NCBI GenBank assembly: GCA_033722555.1
Contig: JAWVYS010000008.1
Coordinates: 1 to 64,000, forward strand
Direction: 5' to 3'
DNA: 64,000 nucleotides
From: Brumimicrobium sp033722555
GTDB taxonomy: Bacteria; Bacteroidota; Bacteroidia; Flavobacteriales_D; Crocinitomicaceae
This document shows, piece by piece, positions 52,130-60,467 of the stretch. The notes under the pieces are model-generated. The model saw only the letters and a list, made by a program, of their open reading frames with translations. It was not told the DNA's origin and did not search any database. Within the stretch, counting starts at the first letter, position 1. Each line of letters begins with the position of its first letter. Made by a program: the position numbers and the translations under genes.

Positions 52130-53662
52130 ATGGATTTACTAATTGGAATAGGAGCAGGTTTGGTTGCAGGAGTTTTGATCACCTTTTTGATTCAGAATGT
52201 CTTGCTTAAAAAACGCAGGGATCAAATCCTAAAAGAAGCCGAGAATGAAGGAGAGGCTATTAAAAAGGACAAAATTATCCAGGCAAAAGAGAAATTTCTT
52301 CAGTTGAAGGAAAATCACGAAAATTCGATGAAGGATCGTGAGCGAAAACTTCAGTCCGCTGAAGATAGAACCAAGGGCAAAGAGAATACCTTATCTCAGA
52401 AGATTGAGGAGGTGAACAGGAAAGAAAAAGCGCTGGATGCTAAACAGAAAAATCTGGATGAAAAAATTCAGTTGATTGAAATGAAGCAGGAAGAGCTGGA
52501 TAAAATTCAGCAAAAAAGAGTTGCTGAGCTTTCCAGAATCTCAGGGATGGACCCTGATGACGCTAAAAAGGTACTCATGGAAGCGCTGAAAGATGAGGCC
52601 AGAACAGAGGCGATGGCTCACATCAAGGACATCGTAGATGAAGCCAAACTCAACGCTAATCGCGAAGCTAAGAAAATTATTATTCAGTCCATTCAACGAG
52701 TTGCTCACGAACAGGCTGTAGAAAATTCTGTTTCTGTATTTAACATTGATTCAGATGAGGTTAAAGGCCGAATTATTGGTCGTGAGGGTAGAAATATCCG
52801 GGCACTTGAAGCGGCAACAGGAGTTGAGATAGTAGTTGACGACACTCCGGAAGCAATTCTTCTTTCTTGTTTTGATCCTGTGCGAAGAGAAATAGCTCGA
52901 CTGGCTATGCATCAACTTGTTTCCGACGGTCGGATACACCCTGCTCGTATTGAGGAGGTTGTCGCTAAAACCAGAAAAACCTTGGATGAGGAGATCGCTG
53001 AAACCGGCCGAAGAACTTGTATAGACCTTGGAATTCACGGACTTCATCCGGAATTGACGCGTATGGTTGGTAGAATGAAGTACAGATCATCTTATGGTCA
53101 GAACCTGCTTCAGCACAGTAGGGAAGTGGCTAATTTGTGTGCAATCATGGCTTCGGAGCTTGGCTTGAATGTGAAACTGGCGAAAAGAGCAGGTTTGTTA
53201 CACGATATTGGAAAGGTGCCAGAGGATGAACCGGAATTACCACACGCTATCCTGGGTATGAAGCTGGCAGAGAAATTCGGTGAAAAGCCGGATGTATGCA
53301 ATGCTATTGGAGCTCACCACGATGAGATAGAAATGAATACGCTGATCTCTCCGATTGTTCAGGTAGCCGATGCTATTTCAGGTGCACGGCCTGGAGCGCG
53401 AAGAGAGATCGTTGAGTCATACATTAAAAGAATTAAGGATCTGGAAAATCTGGCCCTGGGTTATGATGGTGTAACGAAAGCTTACGCTATCCAGGCAGGA
53501 AGAGAATTGCGCGTTTTAGTAGAAAGTGAGAAGGTTTCAGATCTTAAGGCAGATGAACTCTCTTTCGCAATCTCTCAGAAAATTCAAACAGAAATGACTT
53601 ATCCCGGACAGGTTAAAGTTACCCTGATCCGTGAAAAGCGATCGGTTAATTATGCTAAATAG
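52130..53662 (+). CDS. rny: Ribonuclease Y
   Basis: A 510-aa membrane-anchored endoribonuclease that starts mRNA decay. An N-terminal transmembrane helix (LLIGIGAGLVAGVLITFLI) is followed by a long coiled coil (about 25-155), a KH RNA-binding domain (VKGRIIGREGRNIRALEAAT) and an HD domain with catalytic His-Asp (NLLQHSREVANLCAIMA, RAGLLHDIGKVPEDE, GAHHDEIE). Length is normal (about 510-520 aa). A terminator-like hairpin ends 14 nt upstream of the ATG, so no conventional leader is available for transcription starting after it. Confidence 0.96.
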   Translation: MDLLIGIGAGLVAGVLITFLIQNVLLKKRRDQILKEAENEGEAIKKDKIIQAKEKFLQLKENHENSMKDRERKLQSAEDRTKGKENTLSQKIEEVNRKEKALDAKQKNLDEKIQLIEMKQEELDKIQQKRVAELSRISGMDPDDAKKVLMEALKDEARTEAMAHIKDIVDEAKLNANREAKKIIIQSIQRVAHEQAVENSVSVFNIDSDEVKGRIIGREGRNIRALEAATGVEIVVDDTPEAILLSCFDPVRREIARLAMHQLVSDGRIHPARIEEVVAKTRKTLDEEIAETGRRTCIDLGIHGLHPELTRMVGRMKYRSSYGQNLLQHSREVANLCAIMASELGLNVKLAKRAGLLHDIGKVPEDEPELPHAILGMKLAEKFGEKPDVCNAIGAHHDEIEMNTLISPIVQVADAISGARPGARREIVESYIKRIKDLENLALGYDGVTKAYAIQAGRELRVLVESEKVSDLKADELSFAISQKIQTEMTYPGQVKVTLIREKRSVNYAK

Positions 53663-53692
53663 GCATTGATATAATACGTAATTAGAATTCTC

Positions 53693-53722
53693 AAATAGCA
53701 AGTCAACTGGCTTGCTATTTTT
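53693..53722 (+). terminator. Rho-independent terminator after rny
   Basis: A perfect 10-bp stem AAATAGCAAG (53693-53702) with CTTGCTATTT (53711-53720), an 8-nt loop, and five T at 53718-53722. It lies 30 nt after the rny stop. Confidence 0.8.
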
Positions 53723-53766
53723 ATTGAATTAAAATAAATTAACTTCGCAGTCGATTTAAGAATAAG

Positions 53767-55056
53767 ATGTTTCGCAATTTAAACTTGAGGTCTGATTTTT
53801 TTCGCTCCGTAATGGTGCTGACGTCGGGTACTGTGATAGCTCAGGTTCTTAGTTATGCTGTTACACCTCTGATAACGCGTCTTTTCACGCCGGAGGATTT
53901 TGGTGAAATAGGTGTTTTTATGCGTATTGTATCGTTCCTTGCCGCTATCGGTACGGCGAGATACGAACTTACATTACCACTTCCCAAATATCAGGGGCAT
54001 GCTTTTCTTTTATTTCGTTTATCCGTTCGAATTGCACTTTGGATGGTTCTGCTGATTATCGGTGGTGGATTGCTTTACTGGTTATTTACCGGACTCAAAA
54101 ATTATACACTCTTTTATTTTATCATGATAGCCGGTGCCACATTTTTTGCGGTTTTTAAAAATATAGGTACCAACTGGGCAATCAGAACAAAAGCTTTTAA
54201 AAGAATATCATCGTCTAATATACTTACTGCTGTGAGCACAAATGGTCTTAAGCTTATAGCAGGACTTTATGGTTTCGGGGTTCCGGGACTGATAATTGCG
54301 ACTGTTATCGGTTCTTTGGTCGGAGCCGTAGTCTATCTCACAGATTATTTGAAAAATAAAAAGAAAAAGATCTTCGAAAGATCCGATAAACGGATTTACG
54401 CTCTTTCACGTCAATACCGGGAATTTCCGAGGGTAAACCTTCCTCATACACTCTTGGACGGTGCTCGGGAGTTGCTCATTGCTTTTTTTGTTGTCGAGAT
54501 ATTCAGTCGTTCTTTTTTTGGTTCGTACGACCTTTCTTTCCGGATGCTAAAACTTCCTCTTGTATTGGTTGGGGTTTCACTCGGACAGGTTTTCTATAAT
54601 AAGTGTTCTGTACTATATGCCAATCGAGAAGCACTTTTTCCATTCTTGAAAAGAACTACGCTTTTATTAACCGTGATTTCTGTGATCCCGTTTACCATAA
54701 TTTTTCTTTTTGGTGAACCTATTTTTATTTGGGTTTTTGGTGAGAAATGGGGACTTGCAGGAAAAATTTCCGAAATTCTTTCACCCTGGTTGATGGTAAA
54801 CTTTATAGCCTCTCCAATTTCTACCTTACCGATGATAATCGGCAGGCAGGTATTGTTTTTTTGGTTAGGACTTATTAGTACCGCGATACAATTGATTGGA
54901 TTCGGATTTGTTCCTCTGGTTATCTTTGATGGCAGCATCGATGAGTTAATTCTTATCCGATGGATCAGCTATACCATGACAGCCTACCTGGTTATCGTGA
55001 CTGTGATTAAACTAAAAATAACTGTTGATTCCGATCAAAAGCGGGTAGTGACTTAA
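53767..55056 (+). CDS. Polysaccharide flippase (Wzx/MATE-like)
   Basis: A 429-aa protein with about twelve membrane helices and the N-terminal pattern of oligosaccharide flippases (LTSGTVIAQVLSYAVTPLITR, LFTPEDFGEIGVFM, GTARYELTLPLPK). The middle DKRIYALSRQYREFPRVNLPHTLLDG is also typical. It should translocate lipid-linked sugar units across the inner membrane. It opens the polysaccharide cluster, after the rny terminator. TAACTTCG (53740-53747) is a one-mismatch -7 element 19 nt upstream. Confidence 0.88.
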   Translation: MFRNLNLRSDFFRSVMVLTSGTVIAQVLSYAVTPLITRLFTPEDFGEIGVFMRIVSFLAAIGTARYELTLPLPKYQGHAFLLFRLSVRIALWMVLLIIGGGLLYWLFTGLKNYTLFYFIMIAGATFFAVFKNIGTNWAIRTKAFKRISSSNILTAVSTNGLKLIAGLYGFGVPGLIIATVIGSLVGAVVYLTDYLKNKKKKIFERSDKRIYALSRQYREFPRVNLPHTLLDGARELLIAFFVVEIFSRSFFGSYDLSFRMLKLPLVLVGVSLGQVFYNKCSVLYANREALFPFLKRTTLLLTVISVIPFTIIFLFGEPIFIWVFGEKWGLAGKISEILSPWLMVNFIASPISTLPMIIGRQVLFFWLGLISTAIQLIGFGFVPLVIFDGSIDELILIRWISYTMTAYLVIVTVIKLKITVDSDQKRVVT

Positions 55057-55142
55057 TATTCGAAGGGATTATTTCTCTTTTTCATTACATTTACAAAAAA
55101 TGAACGTGGCATGCACTTTCACGGTTCAATTTCTTTTATATC

Positions 55143-55733
55143 ATGCTAAAAAGTTTTTTTAGAAATATTCTGTTTAACCGAGCGTGGAGTAAATACAGGT
55201 CGCTTCAACCGAGAATGGTTTATGGCGTTAAGTTTGGCGGTAAAAAACTGCCTCTAACGAGGATAAGTTCATCCTCCGTAGTTAATTCACCGGATAAACT
55301 TGAACTGGATGATAATGTATTTATAGGTCATTTTAATTTCATTGAAGCATCCAATGGTATTGAAATAAAAAAAGGAACTCAGATAACCAATTATATTTCC
55401 ATTCTATCTCACAGCAGTCATATTTCTATTCGTTTGTACCGAGAAAATTACCGGGATCAAAAGAATCCAATAGGATATAAAAAGGGACGTGTGAAAATAG
55501 GAGAATATTGCTTTATCGGCCCCCATTGCACCATAATGCCCGGAACTACTCTTGGTAAAGGCTGTCTTGTTCAGAGCCACTCGCTCGTTAAGGGAGATTT
55601 TCCTGATTTCTCTATCATAGGAGGAAGGCCGGCAGCCGTCGTTGGAGACACAAGGAAGCTTGATGAAAAATTTTTAGAAGAGAATGATCTTTTGAAAAAG
55701 AATTACGAGGCATGGGTAGAAAACGTAGACTAA
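55143..55733 (+). CDS. Hexapeptide-repeat acyltransferase
   Basis: A 196-aa left-handed beta-helix protein. Hexapeptide repeats run from VFIGHFNFIEASNGIEI through KIGEYCFIGPHCTIMPGTTLGKGCLV, ending with DFSIIGGRPAAVV, as in O-acetyltransferases of the WbbJ/maltose-acetyltransferase type. It probably acetylates a sugar in the exopolysaccharide or O-antigen. Its stop lies 22 nt inside the next gene's start, indicating coupled translation. Confidence 0.88.
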   Translation: MLKSFFRNILFNRAWSKYRSLQPRMVYGVKFGGKKLPLTRISSSSVVNSPDKLELDDNVFIGHFNFIEASNGIEIKKGTQITNYISILSHSSHISIRLYRENYRDQKNPIGYKKGRVKIGEYCFIGPHCTIMPGTTLGKGCLVQSHSLVKGDFPDFSIIGGRPAAVVGDTRKLDEKFLEENDLLKKNYEAWVENVD

Positions 55734-56635
55734 TAATCGTAGGTTTACCTTTATTTGCAAAGAGACTCAGTGATTCTCTTGGAAGTCGTATGAAAGATTG
55801 GGAGGTTATTCATCTCGACACCTATTACAAAAGAAAGGATAAACTCAAGGCACTTTTTATGGTTCCACGGGCCGATGTCCTGTATTCTCTTAACGGTACT
55901 TTGAGTCAGAGCAGGACGATTGATCTTGCATTGAAAAATAAGGTCAAGTGTATCATGCATTGGGTGGGAACCGACGTCCTTAAATCAACAGAAGCTTTCA
56001 ATTCAGGTAATTATCAAAAGAATTATATCCATGATATTGTTCACTTTTGTGAGGTGAACTGGATCCGGGAGGAATTGAAGGAGATCAATATAGAGGCTAA
56101 GATAATGAACTTTGCAGCCTTCGAAAAGAAGTTTGAGGCGGTTTATCCGAAGGACAAGAAATTGCGTGTTTTGAGTTACATGTCGGATGAACGAGCTGAT
56201 TTTTATGGGTTACCAACTTTAATTCGTCTTGCTGCAAGAAACCCTGCTATTGAATTCACAGTAGTGGGCGCAAAGGGTGAAAAATATAGTCCTCTTCCAC
56301 CCAATTTGAAGGCTCTGGGATGGGTAAACAATATGGATAAGTATTTCGATGATTCCCATGCCACAATGAGAATTCCTGAACACGACGGGCTTTCTACCTT
56401 CGTACTGGAGAGTCTTGCCCGGGGAAAGAAAGTATTGTATAATCATCCATACGATCACTGCATCTTTACACCTTCAGAAAAAGAGATGCAGGAAGTTCTT
56501 TTATCCTTAAACGACGAAGTTTCTGCGGGAACATTTAGTCCCAACTTATCCGGAAAAACCTTTATCGAGGAGAACTTTAATTCTGATTATGTATTTTCGT
56601 TACTGATTTCTGAAATAAACGCCCTGCTTGACTAA
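55712..56635 (+). CDS. GT4-like glycosyltransferase
   Basis: A 307-aa protein with a GT-B type fold: the N-terminal KRRLIIVGLPLFAKRLSDSLG is short, MHWVGTDVLKST sits where the acceptor domain loops lie, and the C-terminal half has the donor-binding pattern (VVGAKGEKYSPLPPNLKALGWV, then MRIPEHDGLSTFVLESLARGK with the conserved Glu). Sugar and acceptor unknown. It overlaps the acyltransferase by 22 nt and the next glycosyltransferase by 8 nt. Confidence 0.8.
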   Translation: MGRKRRLIIVGLPLFAKRLSDSLGSRMKDWEVIHLDTYYKRKDKLKALFMVPRADVLYSLNGTLSQSRTIDLALKNKVKCIMHWVGTDVLKSTEAFNSGNYQKNYIHDIVHFCEVNWIREELKEINIEAKIMNFAAFEKKFEAVYPKDKKLRVLSYMSDERADFYGLPTLIRLAARNPAIEFTVVGAKGEKYSPLPPNLKALGWVNNMDKYFDDSHATMRIPEHDGLSTFVLESLARGKKVLYNHPYDHCIFTPSEKEMQEVLLSLNDEVSAGTFSPNLSGKTFIEENFNSDYVFSLLISEINALLD

Positions 56636-57728
56636 CAAAAAACTAAATATTCTCCTTTTAGCCTATTATTTTGCTCCTGATAAAATAGTAGGGGCGTTGA
56701 GGGCATCATACTGGTATAAGAACCTTCCAAATGCAATTGATTGCGAAGTGACCGTCCTCACAGCGAATCCTCATCCGGAAGGAGACAAAGTGTATACTGT
56801 TCCGACACAAAAGAGAAATTTAAAATCAATGTTAATAAAAGATCCGGGCGTTTTGTGGACAAATAATGTCAAAAGTTTCTTGAAGAACAGAGCAGATATT
56901 AATCCGGATATCGTGATAATTACCGGCGGGCCATTCATGCATTTTACATTAACAGGTTGGTTCAAAAGAAGGTATAACTGTAAGGTGATTCTCGATTACA
57001 GGGATCCGTTTGCTACAAATCCCGGATTCAATAACGGAAAGATTGTCCGTACAGTGAAGAAATTCTTCGAAAAACGATTCAATCGTAACGCTGATGCCTT
57101 GGTTACTGTAAATGAATATTGTTCCACGATAATCGAAAATTTTAAGGATAAGAAAAATGCCATTATTCAGAATGGATTTGACGAAACGGTGCAGGTGGAG
57201 TACGTTAAACCGCGGTTATCAGGCCCTGTTCAGCTTGTGTACACCGGCAAATTTTATTTTGATCCGGGAAAGCTCGTTGAGGCCATTCAAGGTACTTCGT
57301 TTAATCTGAAATATTACGGTGGAGATGGAAACAGACTAAATACAGAATACGACAATGTTCAGAGTCTGGGACTTGTTCCCTATGCAGAATCGGTTCGCGC
57401 GATTGCTCAATCAGATGTTGGAGTCATACAAACCTACGGAGAGGATTTTCAGTCGACAACCAAACTGTTTGATTATATCAGGTGTAAGCGTCCTATCCTT
57501 ATTATTTCGGATAAATATCTCAACAGAGGTTCAATTGCGGACGAATTGGCTCTATATCCCAATGTTTTTTGGTCCCGCAACGAAGAAAGTGAGATTCGTA
57601 ATACATTGAAAAAAATAGGCAATCATAATTATATCGAACCGGACGATGATTTCGTGAATAAATTCTCACGTAGGCGCCAGATGGAGAAGCTGGTGACATT
57701 AATAAATGAGTTGTATGAAACTATTTGA
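56628..57728 (+). CDS. Glycosyltransferase (GT-B, family 4-like)
   Basis: A 366-aa protein. N-terminal KLNILLLAYYFAPDKIVGALR is typical of GT4 enzymes (YYFxPD followed by a small residue and Arg). TGWFKRRYNCKVILDYRDPF has the characteristic D-x-R-D-P. The C-terminal half (LVYTGKFYFDPGKLVEAI, STTKLFDYIRCKRPILII) binds the donor. I use the TTG at 56628 as start because the conserved N-terminus begins within a few codons and there is no earlier ATG; it overlaps the previous gene by 8 nt. Confidence 0.85.
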   Translation: MTNKKLNILLLAYYFAPDKIVGALRASYWYKNLPNAIDCEVTVLTANPHPEGDKVYTVPTQKRNLKSMLIKDPGVLWTNNVKSFLKNRADINPDIVIITGGPFMHFTLTGWFKRRYNCKVILDYRDPFATNPGFNNGKIVRTVKKFFEKRFNRNADALVTVNEYCSTIIENFKDKKNAIIQNGFDETVQVEYVKPRLSGPVQLVYTGKFYFDPGKLVEAIQGTSFNLKYYGGDGNRLNTEYDNVQSLGLVPYAESVRAIAQSDVGVIQTYGEDFQSTTKLFDYIRCKRPILIISDKYLNRGSIADELALYPNVFWSRNEESEIRNTLKKIGNHNYIEPDDDFVNKFSRRRQMEKLVTLINELYETI

Positions 57729-58914
57729 AATAGGTAAATATATTTCGTTGATTTATTTAATGATCAATTTGCTTTCTTCATTGTTCTGGCCTTTGGGAGA
57801 TCTGTTTTTCTTTGAGAATTATCTTTTCTTGCCTGCGCTTATCTTTGCGGTTTATATTTTTTTTAAAAGTTCAATAATTTACAAGAAAGTAGTTGTTTCA
57901 TTACTGTCTCTGTTTGTTTTTTACATTGTTTTAGAATTAATTAATAAGGGTTCCATCAACCTCCCTCACATTCTGTATTTGATGCGATGGGTTAAATATG
58001 GCGTTCTATTTTTGATTGCCATTTATTTTTATCAAAACACTTCTTTGAATAAGAGTGCGTTAATATTCAAGGGACTCTTTCTTTTGGTAGGAGCTGTAAA
58101 CATTCTTATTCTTGTGAATATTCAAGGAACAGGGGTGCTTCTTCAGGAGTATTTCACAACATATAAGCCAAGTTTTCTTTTGTCGAATTTTTATGAACCG
58201 GGAGTATTCAGATTGAGTGGATCGATGAATAATCCGAATGATAATGCCGTTATATTAGGAGTTTTTATCCTTTTTTTTACAATGCATGAGAGATTCCGGG
58301 ACTTCTATTTTGCATTTTTTGCTATAGTACTGTTACTTTTAACTCAATCAAGAACGGCTATTGTTTCACTTATCATAATTAGCTTTATAGTATTACTCTA
58401 TAGTTTTGGGCGGCATCAAATTTCCAAAAGAAAATTATTAATTTTCACGGGTCTAACTGTACTGCTTTTAGCATTTATAAGCTTATTCAATCTTCACTAT
58501 TTAGGGAGCATATTTACCGGTGAAGCATTTCAGAGTAATTCCGTCATGATACGCGTAGAGAATTTCTTTGAGGTGGTAAATGTTTCACCAAAGACATTAT
58601 ATATAGGAAACGGTGTGATAGACGATCAATTGGATCTTTACGGAACTTATTTAGACAGCGAGATAACATTAACGATCGCTCAGTTCGGTTTGTTAGGTCT
58701 TTTAGCATGGTTTATTTTCGTGGTCTCTGCAACACTTTTCTGGTCGAGAGAAAAGGTGAATTTCAAACTTTGGGTAAGTTTATTTTTTCTTTACATAGGT
58801 ACCTCATTCACAAACCTCAGTTTTTTTAGTACACAACTTGGCGTTATATTTTTTGTTTTTTTAGCCCTAGCAATAAATATAGAGCGCGAAAATAAGATAG
58901 GATCAACCCGATGA
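57706..58914 (+). CDS. O-antigen polymerase/ligase-like membrane protein
   Basis: A 402-aa protein with about ten to twelve membrane helices and a large periplasmic loop carrying RLSGSMNNPNDNAVILG and LTQSRTAIVSLIII, the pattern of Wzy/WaaL-type proteins. It should polymerise or ligate undecaprenyl-linked sugar chains. Overlaps the previous gene by 23 nt from ATG 57706 (ATG 57715 is an alternative). Its last 71 nt overlap the convergent gene ending at 58844. Its base composition looks AT-richer than the neighbouring genes. Confidence 0.8.
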   Translation: MSCMKLFEIGKYISLIYLMINLLSSLFWPLGDLFFFENYLFLPALIFAVYIFFKSSIIYKKVVVSLLSLFVFYIVLELINKGSINLPHILYLMRWVKYGVLFLIAIYFYQNTSLNKSALIFKGLFLLVGAVNILILVNIQGTGVLLQEYFTTYKPSFLLSNFYEPGVFRLSGSMNNPNDNAVILGVFILFFTMHERFRDFYFAFFAIVLLLLTQSRTAIVSLIIISFIVLLYSFGRHQISKRKLLIFTGLTVLLLAFISLFNLHYLGSIFTGEAFQSNSVMIRVENFFEVVNVSPKTLYIGNGVIDDQLDLYGTYLDSEITLTIAQFGLLGLLAWFIFVVSATLFWSREKVNFKLWVSLFFLYIGTSFTNLSFFSTQLGVIFFVFLALAINIERENKIGSTR

Positions 58915-59332
58915 AAAATCCGACGAGTGACCAGGCTATCAAGGGGAGCCAGTCTCTAACAACTGTCTGTTTTTTGTAATTCAGTATTGTCGTTGACGAG
59001 TTTAATGCCTGAACAGAAAAACCTCTGAAACCTACTGTATCTTTCAGGTTTTCTGGTACATATACTTTCGCCTCCGAGAAAAAACCAGTGGTATCTTTTA
59101 AATGTGTTTTATCTACTCCGGAATAGGATCTTGCAATTAGTCCGTTTGGCAAGACAAAAACTCTATTCTCAAACCATATCTGTTGATTTTCAGAAGGTTC
59201 ATTAATGCCGTGATAGAGTTGTGAGCGAAACACTTTATAAGTAGGTTGATAATAAGTGAATATAAATCCGATAATTATACCTGCAATCGCAGGAATTAGA
59301 ATTTGAAAGTGTTTTGACTTCTTAAGTTGCAA
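58844..59332 (-). CDS. Two-helix membrane protein, convergent in the polysaccharide cluster
   Basis: A 162-aa protein starting with TTG. It has a membrane helix at each end (FQILIPAIAGIIIGFIFTYY at about residue 9, and WLPLIAWSLVGFFIGLILSY near 130) and a soluble, probably periplasmic domain between them. This is the topology of Wzz-type chain-length regulators but at half their usual size, and I see no Wzz motif. A TAAATTTG promoter element lies 20 nt upstream, on the opposite strand from the cluster. The 3' end overlaps the polymerase-like gene by 71 nt. Confidence 0.65.
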   Translation of the reverse strand: MQLKKSKHFQILIPAIAGIIIGFIFTYYQPTYKVFRSQLYHGINEPSENQQIWFENRVFVLPNGLIARSYSGVDKTHLKDTTGFFSEAKVYVPENLKDTVGFRGFSVQALNSSTTILNYKKQTVVRDWLPLIAWSLVGFFIGLILSYFRALYLLLGLKKQKI

Positions 59333-59339
59333 TAGTTCT

Positions 59340-59347
59340 TATCTTTG
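59340..59347 (+). promoter_or_regulatory. Promoter -7 element for GT4 gene
   Basis: TATCTTTG, 25 nt before the GTG at 59373. The TTG at 59349 lies 1 nt after it and is an unlikely start. It overlaps the minus-strand promoter region at 59353-59360. Confidence 0.5.
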
Positions 59348-59352
59348 TTTGG

Positions 59353-59360
59353 CAAATTTA
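59353..59360 (-). promoter_or_regulatory. Promoter -7 element for minus-strand membrane protein
   Basis: On the minus strand this reads TAAATTTG, 20 nt before the TTG at 59332. The two divergent elements are only 5 nt apart and their transcripts would overlap at their 5' ends. Confidence 0.45.
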
Positions 59361-59372
59361 CACAATATAGGC

Positions 59373-60467
59373 GTGAAAAAAAGAATTTTGCTTCTCGGTG
59401 AAGTTAATTCTGTCCATTTCAGAAAATGGGTGTTCGAATTTTCAGATCTCTTTGATTTAGCGGTATTTTCTTTTTCACCGGTTGAATCTTCTCAGTTGCG
59501 AAAAGAATATGAGGATAATGGTGTGCTTATCTTTACACCTGAATTTGCTGCTTCTTCGAAAATGTCTTATTTTCTGAGATTCAATTTGTTGAAATCTGCC
59601 TACCGTTCCTTTATACCTGACCTGGTACATGCTCACTATGCGACAAGTTATGGATTGTTTGGGGCTCTGCTGAAACCGGAAAAATTTCTTGTTTCAGTTT
59701 GGGGTTCAGATGTTTTTCAGTTCCCCAGAAAATCGTTAGTCCACCGTAGATTACTGAAATTTGTATTTAGAAGGGCTCATGCGGTACTTAGCACAAGCAA
59801 GGTTATGGCTAATGAAATAAGTCTTTACACGGACAAAAAGATTCATATTACTCCTTTCGGCGTTGATACGGATTTATTCAGACCTTCATCAAAGAAATCG
59901 GAGACTTTTGTAGTAGGAACAGTCAAAGGATTATCCAAGATTTATGGAATTGATTATCTGATTAAAGGATTTGCTCAATTCCTAGTGGTCTGTCCTTCTG
60001 CTGAATGCCATATTTATGGCAAAGGTCCGGATGAATTAGCTTTAAAAAAGCTTGCCGAAGATCTTAAGATTGATTCTTCCGTGAAATTTATGGGTCATGT
60101 TAATCATAAAGTGGTTCCGGAGGTATTGTCCACCTTTGATGTTTTTTGTGCGCTTTCCCGGGAGGAAAGTTTTGGAGTGGCAGTACTGGAAGCATCAGCG
60201 TGTTCCTTACCTGTGGTTGTGAGTAGGGCACCCGGACTTAAAGAGGTGGTAAAGGATAAGGAAACAGGATATATCATCGATCCTTCAAATTCGGAAGAAA
60301 CAAAAAGTGTTCTTTCGAGACTTTATAATAACGAATCAGAGCGGGAATCTATGGGGCAGAAGGGCAGAGAATTCGTGGTAAACAACTATAGTTGGCGAAG
60401 AAGCAGTGAGATAATGCAGAATATCTATAATGAATTACTTAACGATCAACTAAAATCAAAATTTTGA
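59373..60467 (+). CDS. Glycosyltransferase family 4 protein
   Basis: A 364-aa GT-B glycosyltransferase. VHAHYATSYGLFGALL and VSVWGSDVFQFPRK lie in the N-terminal acceptor domain; HITPFGVDTDLFRP, KGPDELALKKLAEDL and ALSREESFGVAVLEASACSLPVV (E-x7-E donor motif) are in the C-terminal domain. I start at GTG 59373 (VKKRILLLGEVN) because the TTG at 59349 immediately follows a promoter box. It overlaps the next gene by 4 nt (TTGA). Confidence 0.9.
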   Translation: MKKRILLLGEVNSVHFRKWVFEFSDLFDLAVFSFSPVESSQLRKEYEDNGVLIFTPEFAASSKMSYFLRFNLLKSAYRSFIPDLVHAHYATSYGLFGALLKPEKFLVSVWGSDVFQFPRKSLVHRRLLKFVFRRAHAVLSTSKVMANEISLYTDKKIHITPFGVDTDLFRPSSKKSETFVVGTVKGLSKIYGIDYLIKGFAQFLVVCPSAECHIYGKGPDELALKKLAEDLKIDSSVKFMGHVNHKVVPEVLSTFDVFCALSREESFGVAVLEASACSLPVVVSRAPGLKEVVKDKETGYIIDPSNSEETKSVLSRLYNNESERESMGQKGREFVVNNYSWRRSSEIMQNIYNELLNDQLKSKF

